19,665 bases of DNA from JAAZAI01 sp050942875 (lineage in GTDB: Bacteria; Verrucomicrobiota; Kiritimatiellia; RFP12; UBA3636): contig JBMNOD010000065.1 of NCBI GenBank assembly GCA_050942875.1, positions 1 through 19,665 on the forward strand, given 5' to 3'. Of this stretch, positions 1 through 8,029 are shown piece by piece. The notes below the pieces were generated by a model that saw only the letters and a list, made by a program, of their open reading frames with translations, did no database searches and had not been told where the DNA came from. The stretch's first letter is position 1. Each line of letters opens with the position of its first letter. The position numbers and the translations under genes were made by a program.

Positions 1-219
1 AATCTCAATCACATTCGTCCCCGGGTCGCCGATCCAATACTGATCCACTTGCATACGCAAGGAATCGTCGCCGATGTCCAGAACCTTGCCGATTCCGGCG
101 ATGTCGGATCTTTTCAAAAACGAAAGAAAACGCGGCGGGGTTGGTGCTCGCCAGTTTCCAAGCAACCAACCGGGCAGCAGCACGAACAGTGCGAGTTGAA
201 TCCATGGTTTAATTCTCAT
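1..219 (-). CDS. Partial exported small protein of unknown function (3' end outside window)
   Basis: This is an open frame of 73 codons starting at ATG 219-217 and running off the window edge without a stop. Residues 1-6 are basic, 7-21 form a strongly hydrophobic segment, and the mature part begins around residue 22, so it looks like a Sec signal peptide or N-terminal anchor. The rest (SDIAGIGKVLDIGDDSLRM onward) looks like a short beta-rich domain; I do not recognise the family. The start is supported by an AAGGAG Shine-Dalgarno at 226-231 with 6 nt spacing, which overlaps the TAA stop of the upstream gene (230-232). The 10-nt gap and this overlap point to translational coupling with the TSP3-repeat protein, so the two probably act together at the cell surface. 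Reading frame and coupling are seen directly; the function is unknown. Confidence 0.72.
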   Translation of the reverse strand, partial: MRIKPWIQLALFVLLPGWLLGNWRAPTPPRFLSFLKRSDIAGIGKVLDIGDDSLRMQVDQYWIGDPGTNVIEI

Positions 220-229
220 AAAACACTCC

Positions 230-2782
230 TTAGGGGGTCGGGCGAGGCAAGATGAAGTTCAAGTATTTGGCGTTGTGGTACTGCCACGTTGGAAAGGAAA
301 AGGAACCGCTTCGGAAAGAGTAGGTGTCTGGGGAGCATATCCCCTGGTTCATGATCCACCCGTTCAAATTTGTCGTTGAATTGTGATGGCACTTCGTTCC
401 GTAAAGATACGTCGGATTGACCAAGCCCATGGCGTGTCCAACTTCATGGACGGCGGTATGACTCACCGCATAAACAAGGTTTGCGGCATTGAAGGGGAAT
501 ATGGCGGGATCGTAATTCGCAAATGTTCGCGCCCCCGTTTCCGTCATCAGCTTTTTCTCACACGGGGCCTGTTTAATATTGTTGGCGAAAACATAGCAGA
601 TCCCAAATGGGTTCTCGTTTCTCCAAGAGCAGTACTTGTGTTCTGTAAACCCGCTGGTGTTCGTGAATTTTATCCCGTAATCGGAAGGCAGGCAAACGCG
701 GACGTGCTTGCATCGTCCGGAAACGGAGCCTACGGCAAACTGGATGTTGACATCCGACGGAATCAGCGTCCGGGCATCAGCGGCGATCGCTTGCAGAACT
801 TCCGTTTTCGACATCCCCGGGCACCCGTCATAGAGATTAGTCGATACGCCATCGTTGACAAAGGTTTCGCCAATGTGCTGAGGCCAATAGGTGTCGGGAT
901 AGACAATGGGCGAAACGAATTCGTTGTACGCCTCGTCGGTCATCTCGATTTTCACAATCTGCGGGACATGCACGGTCGTGCTGGCCTCGGCGATGACTTC
1001 CGCCGTGTCGCCGTCCTCTTTGCGGTACCGGAAGAAAATGGTGCAGTACGGCGGCGGGACGGGTTCGCCCGAAACGACGGCGGGAAGCGCGCGGTTGAAC
1101 GGCTGTCTGCCCAGCGTGAAAACGGCGGGCGAGTCGGCCGGCGCGGCGCTTTCCGTGGCGACGCCGTCCCAGGTGATCGTCTGCGGCCCGAACAGGCAGC
1201 GCCGCCGCCTCTGGTGCCCGGGCTGGGCCTGGCTCGCGTCAAGCCACCCGACGTGCTGCCAGCCCGCCGTGGTCTCCCGCATCAGTTCGCCCTCAAGCCA
1301 TCCTTCGCGGGGCGCGTGGTTGCAGCCGGGAAGCGTCAAGGTGAAGGAGGCGACCTCGCCCAGGTGCGGCGAGAAATTGCCCGTTCCATCCGTCAGGGAG
1401 AACTCGGGCTGGATGCATTTCGGCACGTCGATGCGGTTCGTCACGAACGTCTCGGCGTCCAGTTCCGAAACGGCCTTCAGCGTGATGACGCCATGCTTGC
1501 AGGGAGGGGGCGCCTCGGTGACTCTGAGATAGGCGACGAGGCTCCCGGGAGCATCGGACACGCTGCCGCAGTCGGCGCTCCACGTCACACTGTCGGGCAG
1601 GGCGCCCGCGTAGTTGGTGATGGAGAACGGCCCGATCAACTCGCCCACGAAATGCCACCCGGGATCGACGGGCTTGACGCCCAGCTTCCTGTAGGTGACT
1701 TCGATGTGCGGCGCGCCGCCAGCGGTTCCGCCGCCAAGCGACTGCGTCTGGGCCGGCCCCTGCGCGAGGGTTCCGGCAGCATCGGAAAACCGGGAAATGG
1801 TGGATTCAACGACGACGACCCTCTGCTGGATGTCGCCGTCATCCGAGACGATGCAGGTGCCGATGGCGGTCTGTCCGTCGCGAGGCGCGAAGGTCTGGCG
1901 GAGCCTGGCCTTCCACAATTCGCCGGCGGGGGGATCTTCGCCTTCCGGCGCGGGGAGCAGCCTGATCTGCGCATCCTCGCCAAAGGGCAGCCGCAGGCGC
2001 ACGGACGTGCCCGCCGTGGCGGGGAGCACGATGCCGTGCGTCTCGTTGGTCGCCGTCCACGTCAGCACGGCGCTGCGCGACGTGAAGACGTCCACGCGGA
2101 CGTCGTAGTTGCCGGCGGAGGCGGGTTCGAGATGGTACGCCTCGTAGCAGTCGTCGAAGCCGTTGTTGTCGGCGTCCGTGAAGCCGTAGAGGTACGATGT
2201 GCCTTCCCAGATGTCGATGACCCCGTTTCCGTTCTCGTCGGGTTCGACGGGCGTGAAGTCCTCCTGGGCGATCGGGTCCATGCCGTGGGCGACCTCGAAG
2301 GCGTCGTCGAAGCCGTCGCCGTCCGTGTCCGCCGTGCGCGGGTCGGTCTGGTGCTGGAACTCCTCGAGGTCGGTCAGCCCGTCCCCGTCGCGGTCGATGT
2401 CGCTGTCGGCAACGTATCGGTTGCCGTGCGTCCACTTCTCCCACAGGTCGGGGATGCCGTCGCCGTCGGTGTCCGTCGGGTCGTCCGCCCACCACGAGGG
2501 GAGTGAGGAGTTTGGAGAGCGGGGTGAGGTGTGAGGAGTGAGGGGTGAGGAGTTTTTGTTGGACGTTGCGGCGGCGGGCCGGGGCGAACTGGAAGGCGCG
2601 TTCGTGCCGCCCGGCTTCGTGCCGCCAACGATGACGGCGACGAGCAGGCACAGCGCCGCCGCCGCCTGGACGGCGGGCGGCTGGCGGCGCACCCGGCTGA
2701 CGAGGCGCCGGAACGGCGTCGCCTTCAACAAGAAGACGAAGCCCAGAAGCGCCCAAAGCAGGATGATCCATTGACCGTTCAT
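230..2782 (-). CDS. Membrane-anchored TSP3-repeat protein with C-terminal HExxH metallopeptidase-like domain
   Basis: An 850-residue protein. Two hydrophobic segments (about 4-19 and 38-54) flank a basic loop (RRLVSRVRR), predicting a cytoplasmic loop and a periplasmic or outward C-terminal part. A Pro/Ser/Thr linker (about 56-97) leads to five DxDxDG-type calcium-binding repeats (about 104-116, 129-141, 152-165, 181-193, 202-214), as in thrombospondin type 3 repeats. A long Cys-containing beta-rich region follows. The C-terminus has HEVGHAMGLVN (His779, Glu780, His783) and a possible Met-turn (WIMNQG, Met811), suggesting a zinc peptidase of metzincin type. The canonical third His/Asp ligand is Asn789; the adjacent HHN (799-801) may substitute. 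An ATG four codons upstream (2794) has no ribosome site, whereas GGGAG lies 5 nt before 2782. Substrate unknown. Domain reading is good; enzymatic activity is inference. Confidence 0.85.
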   Translation of the reverse strand: MNGQWIILLWALLGFVFLLKATPFRRLVSRVRRQPPAVQAAAALCLLVAVIVGGTKPGGTNAPSSSPRPAAATSNKNSSPLTPHTSPRSPNSSLPSWWADDPTDTDGDGIPDLWEKWTHGNRYVADSDIDRDGDGLTDLEEFQHQTDPRTADTDGDGFDDAFEVAHGMDPIAQEDFTPVEPDENGNGVIDIWEGTSYLYGFTDADNNGFDDCYEAYHLEPASAGNYDVRVDVFTSRSAVLTWTATNETHGIVLPATAGTSVRLRLPFGEDAQIRLLPAPEGEDPPAGELWKARLRQTFAPRDGQTAIGTCIVSDDGDIQQRVVVVESTISRFSDAAGTLAQGPAQTQSLGGGTAGGAPHIEVTYRKLGVKPVDPGWHFVGELIGPFSITNYAGALPDSVTWSADCGSVSDAPGSLVAYLRVTEAPPPCKHGVITLKAVSELDAETFVTNRIDVPKCIQPEFSLTDGTGNFSPHLGEVASFTLTLPGCNHAPREGWLEGELMRETTAGWQHVGWLDASQAQPGHQRRRRCLFGPQTITWDGVATESAAPADSPAVFTLGRQPFNRALPAVVSGEPVPPPYCTIFFRYRKEDGDTAEVIAEASTTVHVPQIVKIEMTDEAYNEFVSPIVYPDTYWPQHIGETFVNDGVSTNLYDGCPGMSKTEVLQAIAADARTLIPSDVNIQFAVGSVSGRCKHVRVCLPSDYGIKFTNTSGFTEHKYCSWRNENPFGICYVFANNIKQAPCEKKLMTETGARTFANYDPAIFPFNAANLVYAVSHTAVHEVGHAMGLVNPTYLYGTKCHHNSTTNLNGWIMNQGICSPDTYSFRSGSFSFPTWQYHNAKYLNFILPRPTP
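2495..2557 (-). repeat. C/T-rich simple repeat inside a coding linker
   Basis: On the minus strand this stretch is built from variants of ACTCCTCAC/CTCACC. On the plus strand the 11-mer GTGAGGAGTTT occurs at 2503-2513 and again at 2545-2555. It encodes the Ser/Pro/Thr/His linker (residues about 76-96) between the second membrane segment and the calcium-binding repeats. A related C/T-rich stretch lies in the non-coding patch at 3051-3081. The repeat is in frame and leaves the protein open. Confidence 0.7.
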
Positions 2783-2787
2783 GATGT

Positions 2788-2792
2788 CTCCC
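2788..2792 (-). promoter_or_regulatory. Ribosome binding site deciding the TSP3-protein start
   Basis: GGGAG on the minus strand lies 5 nt before the ATG at 2782-2780. It overlaps the alternative ATG at 2794, which itself has no purine-rich site upstream, so translation most likely begins at 2782. Confidence 0.6.
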
Positions 2793-2869
2793 ATGATACC
2801 GTTTTCACTGTGGTGGAGGCGAGTGTTTTTTTTGGTGTTGGAAACTTGAAGCTGGAAATTGGGCCGGGG

Positions 2870-2963
2870 CGGCTTCGCCGAGCGGAAACAGCCACGAAAA
2901 ACACAGGCCGCTTCGCGGCGGGGGCTAGTCGCTAGGGGCTAGGGGCTAGTGCCGCGAAGCGGC
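2870..2963. repeat. GC hairpin words flanking a 'gctaggg' tandem repeat
   Basis: cggcttcgccg at 2870-2880 is a 4-bp stem with a TTC loop. gccgcttcgcggc at 2907-2919 is a 5-bp stem with a TTC loop, and gccgcgaagcggc at 2951-2963 is its exact reverse complement. The last two form a 13-bp inverted repeat around the direct repeat at 2921-2950, made of ggggctagt, cgctag, gggctag and gggctagt. The arrangement resembles a REP/BIME-like element. Confidence 0.65.
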
Positions 2964-2991
2964 TTTGGACAAGATTGCGGCGTGAAGAATG

Positions 2992-3017
2992 GAATCCTGT
3001 GAATCCTGTAATCCTGT
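2992..3017. repeat. Triple direct repeat aatcctgt
   Basis: Three tandem copies, gaatcctgt, gaatcctgt and aatcctgt (period 9, then 8), are followed by cc. There is no coding potential. It is one of several unrelated short repeats clustered in this intergenic patch. Confidence 0.65.
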
Positions 3018-3081
3018 CCAAAAACGGGGTCTGGGACGTCCCCAGCCAGAACTCCTCGCTCCTCTCTTCTCGCTCCTCTCC

Positions 3082-3109
3082 GCATTCCCGAGCCCCGGCT
3101 CAGGAATGC
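3082..3109 (-). terminator. Strong hairpin overlapping the PPIase stop codon, possible terminator
   Basis: Arms at 3082-3093 and 3098-3109 pair over 12 positions with a 4-nt loop. The single non-Watson-Crick position (3089/3102) is a C-A mismatch on the plus strand but a G-U wobble in the minus-strand transcript, so the structure fits the PPIase mRNA. It includes the last codons and the TGA stop (3102-3100). No U-tract follows, so it is not a textbook intrinsic terminator; it may instead protect the 3' end or work with Rho. Confidence 0.45.
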
Positions 3110-3978
3110 TCGACGAGGGCCTTTTCGCGAAGCTCGTCGACGAAGGCCGAGAGCGCTTCGCCGCGGCGGGCATGGCGGAGGAAGTCGCGAACCTGGTCCT
3201 CGACCTCGTCGAAATCCGGCGTGGTCGCGGCCTCCATGTCGTTCTTGAAAACGAGGTGGTAGCCGAACTCGGTCTCGATGATGTCGCTCATGCCGCCGAC
3301 GGGAAGCGAAAACGCGACGTCGTCGAATTCCTTGACCATCATGCCCCGGCTGAACCAGCCGAGGCTGCCGCCGGCCTGCTTGCCGCTCGGGCAGTCCGAA
3401 TGCGCAGCCGCTTCGCTGGCGAAGTCGGCGCCCGCTTCGATGCGTTCCTTGATGCCGCGGATCTTGGCGATCGCCTCGCGCTTGTCCTCGGCGCTCTTGC
3501 TCCTGGGGGCGACCAGGATGTGCTGCGCCCTCACCTGCTCGCTCTTGCAGTACTCGTCCCGGTGCTCGCGGAAATGCGCTTCGACCTCGTCGGGCATGGG
3601 CTCGGGCACGTCGGCCGTGACCTTCTCGACGAGCTTGTCCATGCGCCGACCCACGAAGATCCGATTGCGCAGTTCGACGACATTCATCCCCTGCTTCTTC
3701 AAGATCTCGAGGAAGCGGGCCTCGCCGCCGGCCTCGGCCTTCATCTCTTCGAGACGTTCCTCGACCTCCTCCTCGGACACGGGCAGGTCGAGCCGGGCCG
3801 CCTCGTCGAAGAGCAGACGCGCGCCGATCGCCTGCTGGGTCGCCTTTTCCTTGAGGATCGGCAAATCCCTGCGGATCTTGTCCTCCGGCATGCCATGCTC
3901 GGCATGGAAGCGCACGAGCCGCTCCAGTTCAAATTGTATCGCTTGTTCGGGCACCTCGCGCCCGTTGACCTTGATCAT
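3100..3978 (-). CDS. Parvulin-type (PpiC/SurA-like) peptidyl-prolyl cis-trans isomerase
   Basis: A 292-residue protein. An N-terminal charged helical region (about 1-140) of SurA_N/trigger-factor-like character precedes a rotamase domain at about 146-247, with the parvulin signatures QHILV (His153), GGSLGWFSRGMM (203-214) and FGYHLV (His241). Parvulins isomerise Xaa-Pro bonds and assist folding. There is no signal peptide, unlike periplasmic SurA or PrsA, so it may act in the cytoplasm or at the membrane. A longer frame from TTG 4035 overlaps the upstream stop, but ATG 3978 has AAAGGA 9 nt upstream and gives the family-like opening MIKVNGREVP, so I chose it. It is the last gene of the glycosyltransferase/DUF2723 run, 53 nt after its neighbour. 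The family is clear; the client protein is unknown. Confidence 0.9.
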   Translation of the reverse strand: MIKVNGREVPEQAIQFELERLVRFHAEHGMPEDKIRRDLPILKEKATQQAIGARLLFDEAARLDLPVSEEEVEERLEEMKAEAGGEARFLEILKKQGMNVVELRNRIFVGRRMDKLVEKVTADVPEPMPDEVEAHFREHRDEYCKSEQVRAQHILVAPRSKSAEDKREAIAKIRGIKERIEAGADFASEAAAHSDCPSGKQAGGSLGWFSRGMMVKEFDDVAFSLPVGGMSDIIETEFGYHLVFKNDMEAATTPDFDEVEDQVRDFLRHARRGEALSAFVDELREKALVEHS

Positions 3979-3987
3979 CCCAAGTGT

Positions 3988-3993
3988 TCCTTT
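3988..3993 (-). promoter_or_regulatory. Ribosome binding site for the PPIase gene
   Basis: AAAGGA on the minus strand lies 9 nt before ATG 3978. It favours this start over the TTG at 4035, whose upstream bases are the coding end of the DUF2723 gene. Confidence 0.5.
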
Positions 3994-4031
3994 GTGGTTT
4001 TCCGGCGCCGGAGGCTCCTGCGCCGGGGTCG

Positions 4032-7000
4032 TCAACGTCCTCGTGGCGCGGGCCGCCCAGGTTGGGCAGGCTGCCGCCTGCCGCCGAAACCCGTGCCGAA
4101 ACCGCGCTTTTCGCGGAGTTCCGAGAGCTGCGGCACCTGTGAGATCATCTGCTCGGCCTCGTGCCCGCCGTGTTTGATGGCAAGATCAATGGCGATCTTC
4201 GCCTGCTCGCGGTTGCCGCGTCCGATCCAAATCATCGCGGAGTCGATTCGGGCGCGCCAGTCGCTCGGCACGCGTTGCAGATAGGCGGAGAGCGCGACGA
4301 CAACGCCCTGAACGTCGCGCGCCAGCATGCAGGTCTCATAGACCTTGCGCAGGTCGCCGTTGGAAATGAAGTTCGTCTCCCGGAAGCGAGCCGGTGGAAT
4401 CGTCTTGAACAGCTCGGCGGCCTCGGATGCCTGACCGTGCGCCTGGAGCAGCAATCCCGCCTTCAAGGCGAATTCCGGCGTCACGCCCGGCTTCTGAAGG
4501 CGCTCGCCGATGGTTTGCGCCGCCTGCCGAATCTGGCCGAGGGTCGCCTGTGCCGACGCCAGCGCCAGCGTCTCGTCGTCCGGAAGCCCGCCCTCCATGA
4601 GCTTGCGGCTCATGAGGTGGCCGGCATCGTCCATCGCCTGCTTGAGGGCCTTGATTTCGTTGATCGGAAGTTTGGTGTTGTTTGGGTCAAGCCCCTGGAG
4701 CAACGCGAGGATCTGCAACGACTCGTCCACCCTCCGTTGGGGCAGAAGCACCTCTTGGATCAATCGCAGCGTGGCCTCGGGACTGTAGACATAGAGCATG
4801 CGGGCTTCCTGGAAGCCGCGTTCGGCTTGTTCCAGCATCCGGCGCTGCGAATACGTGCCGGCAATCGCGCCGCGAAGCTTCGAGAACGTCTTGCGGGCGA
4901 CGAAGTCCCGCGGATATTTCGGATGCGAAAGCAGCCGCCGGGCATACCAGTCCCAGAAGTCCATGTCGTCGCGAACGGTCTGAGGCGAGTAGTTCACCGG
5001 TTCGTCGTTGATCTTCATGATCAGGCCGTGAGGCGTCAGGTGCGGATACATCCAGCGAATGGCATAGCTTTCCTCGACGTAGAAGTCGTGGAGCGCGCGG
5101 TTCTTCTTGAAGATCTGCTCGGTGATGATGCCGTTGATCTCCATCACCGCCAACGCGCCATTGACCTGCACGCGGCCGCCTTCGTAGGAGATGCCGCCGT
5201 AGTCGGGGCGACGCCCCGCCTGCACATCCTCGACATACGTCTGGAACGCCTTGGAATTGTCGTCGAGCGTCGGCATCCAGATCTGGTCCGCATACAGGAA
5301 CCGCATCGTGTCCAGGTACGTGTTGTCGGCCAGCGCGTTCTGGGTGATCAGGAAGACGTCGGGGCGCACCTTCGCGGAGTAGATCATGTACGTCGGCACG
5401 AAGCGCCCGGGATCCGTGCCGCCGTAGAAAACGGCGTTCGTCGTCATGGCCGGCGGATACGTCGGATTCGGAAGCGGCTCTTCGTCGTCGTCAAGCTCCT
5501 CGATGATGGCCTCGGCCCCGCGGAGCTGGTAGTTGCCGAACTGCCAGCCGAAGTCGCGGCCGTCCTGCTCGGCGCCGCTCATGGTGTCGACAAGATGCTC
5601 GTTGAAGTAGTTCTCGTGGATCGGGATCAGCGGCGTGAGCAGCGCCGCGCAGACAAGCCCGAGGCAGAGCGTCCGATGGTGGCGGAACTCCGCCAGGGCA
5701 TAGGCGATGCCGTAGCCGATCCAAATCGCAAAAATGCCGTGCGACGAGATGAACTTCACCTTCTGGATGAAATTGTCCTGGATGTCGTACTTCGGATTCG
5801 CCAGCGCAATGAGCACCAGGCTCATCATCAAAAAGCCCGACATCGTCGCGATGTGCCAGCGTTGCGACACGTCGCCGATCTCCAGCGTGAAGACGTCGCT
5901 GCGCGTCCAAATCGCCGCCGAGAGGAAGCCGACGCCCGCGAGCCAGATCGCGAAGAGCAGGAACGACAGTCCGTAGGACTGGAAGGCATAAAGCCCGGTC
6001 ATCTTCTCGGGGGCGTGGATGCCCATCATCTCCAGCGCGGTTTCCGCGCCCGCGTTGCAGAAGCCCATGGCCAGCAGCACCACGGCGAGCGCCACGCCCA
6101 GCCCCGAAAGCCCCGCGATGAGGCGCGTGGAATTCGGCGCCGCGCGGTCGAGCGCCTTGCGCACGAGCGTGACGATCTGGGAAACCAGGATCGCATGGGC
6201 GCCGGCGAGCGCCGCCAGCAGCAGAATGCCGACCAGGAACTTGTCGATGCGCAAGTCCTTCAGGTCGATGAAGTCAAAAACCTTGTCCGCGGCCACCAGG
6301 GCGGCCACCGCGCCCACGAGCCACACCATCGGCTTCGTAATGCTCAGCTTGACGTCGCGCGCCTTGACGCGCCAGACGGCAAAAGGAAGGAAGCCCAGCG
6401 GCGCCAGGATCAGCGTGAACTGCATGCGCATGTCCGCGAAGTACGCGCCGAGCTGCTTGACGAAGACCGGCGAGAACATCGTCGTCGGCGTGATCTTCTC
6501 GTACTGGCCGCGGCTGATGGCGTGCTTGAAGCCCTCCCACGTGCGCGGGTAGCCCCAGTTCATCGGCGGGTTCGTGTCCGAGCTGATCGGCATGTAGCCG
6601 TAGAACGCCACGCCCAGCTCCGCCGCGAAGACCGTCAGCGACACCGTCCGCCCGTGCGGCAGCAGCAGCCACGCCAGCCCCGTGAAGACGAAGTTCAAAA
6701 CAACATAGAAGGCAAACGCCCCGCTCAACGGATGCGTCAGCCCCAGCAGCGCGCCCTTGCGAAGGAAAACCGCCATGGCGATCTGGATGCCCGTCACCGC
6801 AATCGCATACCAAAGCCCCGCAGGCGTGAAGAGCGAAAAGACGAACAACATCGCGATGCCGCCCAGCAGCGCCAGCGTCGGCAGCGCCCACGAGAACATG
6901 TCTTTCGGCTGTGCAAAAGCCCACTCCCCCGGCGTCGGCGCCGCGGGCACGCTGGCACAGACGACCAGCAGCGCCAACGCGGAAAGCGCCAGCGCGCCGA

Positions 7001-7976
7001 AGGCGCCAACGCGCATCGTCGAATAGGCCTCCTCTTTTTCGAGCCGTTCCCGGTTCCTCGCCTGCCACCCGAGAAACGCCGCCGCCAGCACGAAAAGCGC
7101 GCCAAAGACGATGGCGGCGATATAATAACTGCTCGGGACGACGCCGGAAGACGTGATCACATCGGGTTGCAGCAGCTTGTGCTTGGGGAAGCCGGGCCGC
7201 GAGACCTGGGCGCCCAGCTTCATCACCCCCGCCGTCAACCCGAAGGGGATCGCCACCAGCACAAAATCGCGAAACAGCTCGACGTCCTGCAACATGATCA
7301 CGATCACCAGCGGGATCATCGCGAGCAGCAGCACCTGGTAGTTCGTGAGCCCCAGGCCGAAGACGAACGCCGTGATCCAAAGCACCTTCTCGGAAGGACG
7401 GCACATCCAGCGGTACGTCAGCACGTAGATGAGCATCAAGAAGAGCGCGTTGAGCGTATAGACCTCGACGATCGTCGCCTGCGACCACATCACCGGCGAG
7501 AACGCGAAGACGAGGCTCGACGCCACGCCCGCCGTCCAGCAGATCAGGTCCATCAGGCCGTCCTGGTTGGCCGGACGTCCGGCGGCCTCTTCGCGGGACC
7601 GGAGGATGTCCGCGCTCGTCCGCGTCACCAGCATCGCCGTCAGGCCGCAGGCGATCGCCCCGAAAAAGCCCGACATCACGGCAATCGCCCATGCGGGGTT
7701 CGGCTGGCCCCGGAAGGTCACGAACCCCAGCACGCGGGAAAACACCCAGGCGCACATCGTCCAGATCGGATAGCCCGGCGGATGCGGCACGCCCAGATAG
7801 TCCCCGGCCACCGCCAGCTCCCCCGCGTCCTCCAGCGTGACGCTCGGCGCCGCCGTCAGGAAATAGACGATGAAGGAGAGGACGGCGCCCGTCCAGAACG
7901 AGCTCCAGTCGAGACGCCGGAAGAAGGCGCCGGGCTTCGTCGAAGACAAGCCTGCATTCAAATCGATTTCAGTCAT
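4032..7976 (-). CDS. Very large DUF2723 polytopic membrane protein with C-terminal TPR-like region (GT-C glycosyltransferase-like)
   Basis: A 1314-residue protein. After a short cytoplasmic start, many hydrophobic helices run from about residue 27 to 800. The DUF2723 hallmark is at 48-70: an acidic Asp50/Glu53 pair followed by GVPHPPGYP, placed like the acidic loop of GT-C enzymes. A second conserved block near 850-880 (GGTDPGRFVPTY...VRPDVFLI) follows the membrane part. From about residue 1030 the chain becomes helical, TPR-like, and ends in a Gly/Arg/Pro-rich basic tail. DUF2723 proteins are related to protein O-mannosyltransferases that use polyprenyl-phosphate sugars; the acceptor here is unknown. 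The gene lies 53 nt after a Dpm1-type synthase that could supply such a donor. ATG 7976 is used, with no clear Shine-Dalgarno. The family call is strong; catalysis is inference. Confidence 0.9.
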   Translation of the reverse strand: MTEIDLNAGLSSTKPGAFFRRLDWSSFWTGAVLSFIVYFLTAAPSVTLEDAGELAVAGDYLGVPHPPGYPIWTMCAWVFSRVLGFVTFRGQPNPAWAIAVMSGFFGAIACGLTAMLVTRTSADILRSREEAAGRPANQDGLMDLICWTAGVASSLVFAFSPVMWSQATIVEVYTLNALFLMLIYVLTYRWMCRPSEKVLWITAFVFGLGLTNYQVLLLAMIPLVIVIMLQDVELFRDFVLVAIPFGLTAGVMKLGAQVSRPGFPKHKLLQPDVITSSGVVPSSYYIAAIVFGALFVLAAAFLGWQARNRERLEKEEAYSTMRVGAFGALALSALALLVVCASVPAAPTPGEWAFAQPKDMFSWALPTLALLGGIAMLFVFSLFTPAGLWYAIAVTGIQIAMAVFLRKGALLGLTHPLSGAFAFYVVLNFVFTGLAWLLLPHGRTVSLTVFAAELGVAFYGYMPISSDTNPPMNWGYPRTWEGFKHAISRGQYEKITPTTMFSPVFVKQLGAYFADMRMQFTLILAPLGFLPFAVWRVKARDVKLSITKPMVWLVGAVAALVAADKVFDFIDLKDLRIDKFLVGILLLAALAGAHAILVSQIVTLVRKALDRAAPNSTRLIAGLSGLGVALAVVLLAMGFCNAGAETALEMMGIHAPEKMTGLYAFQSYGLSFLLFAIWLAGVGFLSAAIWTRSDVFTLEIGDVSQRWHIATMSGFLMMSLVLIALANPKYDIQDNFIQKVKFISSHGIFAIWIGYGIAYALAEFRHHRTLCLGLVCAALLTPLIPIHENYFNEHLVDTMSGAEQDGRDFGWQFGNYQLRGAEAIIEELDDDEEPLPNPTYPPAMTTNAVFYGGTDPGRFVPTYMIYSAKVRPDVFLITQNALADNTYLDTMRFLYADQIWMPTLDDNSKAFQTYVEDVQAGRRPDYGGISYEGGRVQVNGALAVMEINGIITEQIFKKNRALHDFYVEESYAIRWMYPHLTPHGLIMKINDEPVNYSPQTVRDDMDFWDWYARRLLSHPKYPRDFVARKTFSKLRGAIAGTYSQRRMLEQAERGFQEARMLYVYSPEATLRLIQEVLLPQRRVDESLQILALLQGLDPNNTKLPINEIKALKQAMDDAGHLMSRKLMEGGLPDDETLALASAQATLGQIRQAAQTIGERLQKPGVTPEFALKAGLLLQAHGQASEAAELFKTIPPARFRETNFISNGDLRKVYETCMLARDVQGVVVALSAYLQRVPSDWRARIDSAMIWIGRGNREQAKIAIDLAIKHGGHEAEQMISQVPQLSELREKRGFGTGFGGRRQPAQPGRPAPRGR

Positions 7977-8029
7977 GATGTCGTTTCAATCTTCGGTCGA
8001 ATGAAGGTTCTGCGCGCCTCGACCGATCC

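Larger units (their letters stand above)
2783..3099. other. Intergenic patch with several families of short repeats, no gene
   Basis: These 317 bases separate the TSP3-protein start from the stop of the PPIase gene. I see no credible coding frame. Left to right the patch holds an A/T-rich leader (2795-2860), three small GC hairpins around gccgc/gcggc words, a 'gctaggg' repeat, a triple 'aatcctgt' repeat, a GGGAC/GTCCC inverted word (about 3032-3046), a C/T-rich run (3051-3081) and part of a strong hairpin. I found no convincing promoter for the TSP3 gene: a TATCAT at 2793-2798 is too close to the start and has no -35. Confidence 0.65.

Noticed and set aside
5..205. 66-residue minus-strand frame at the window start
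   Set aside because: It is in a different frame from the ATG at 219, which has a good ribosome site, a signal peptide and no stop. The 66-residue product is Arg-rich with no features.
383..2506. 707-codon plus-strand frame over the TSP3-repeat gene
   Set aside because: It is also an in-register antisense shadow: low-complexity, Arg/Gly/Val-rich, no recognisable motif, whereas the minus strand has clear calcium repeats and HExxH.
3979..4035. TTG start for the PPIase overlapping the DUF2723 stop (TTGA)
   Set aside because: The 19-residue Pro/Glu extension is not family-like, and the ATG at 3978 has a better ribosome site.
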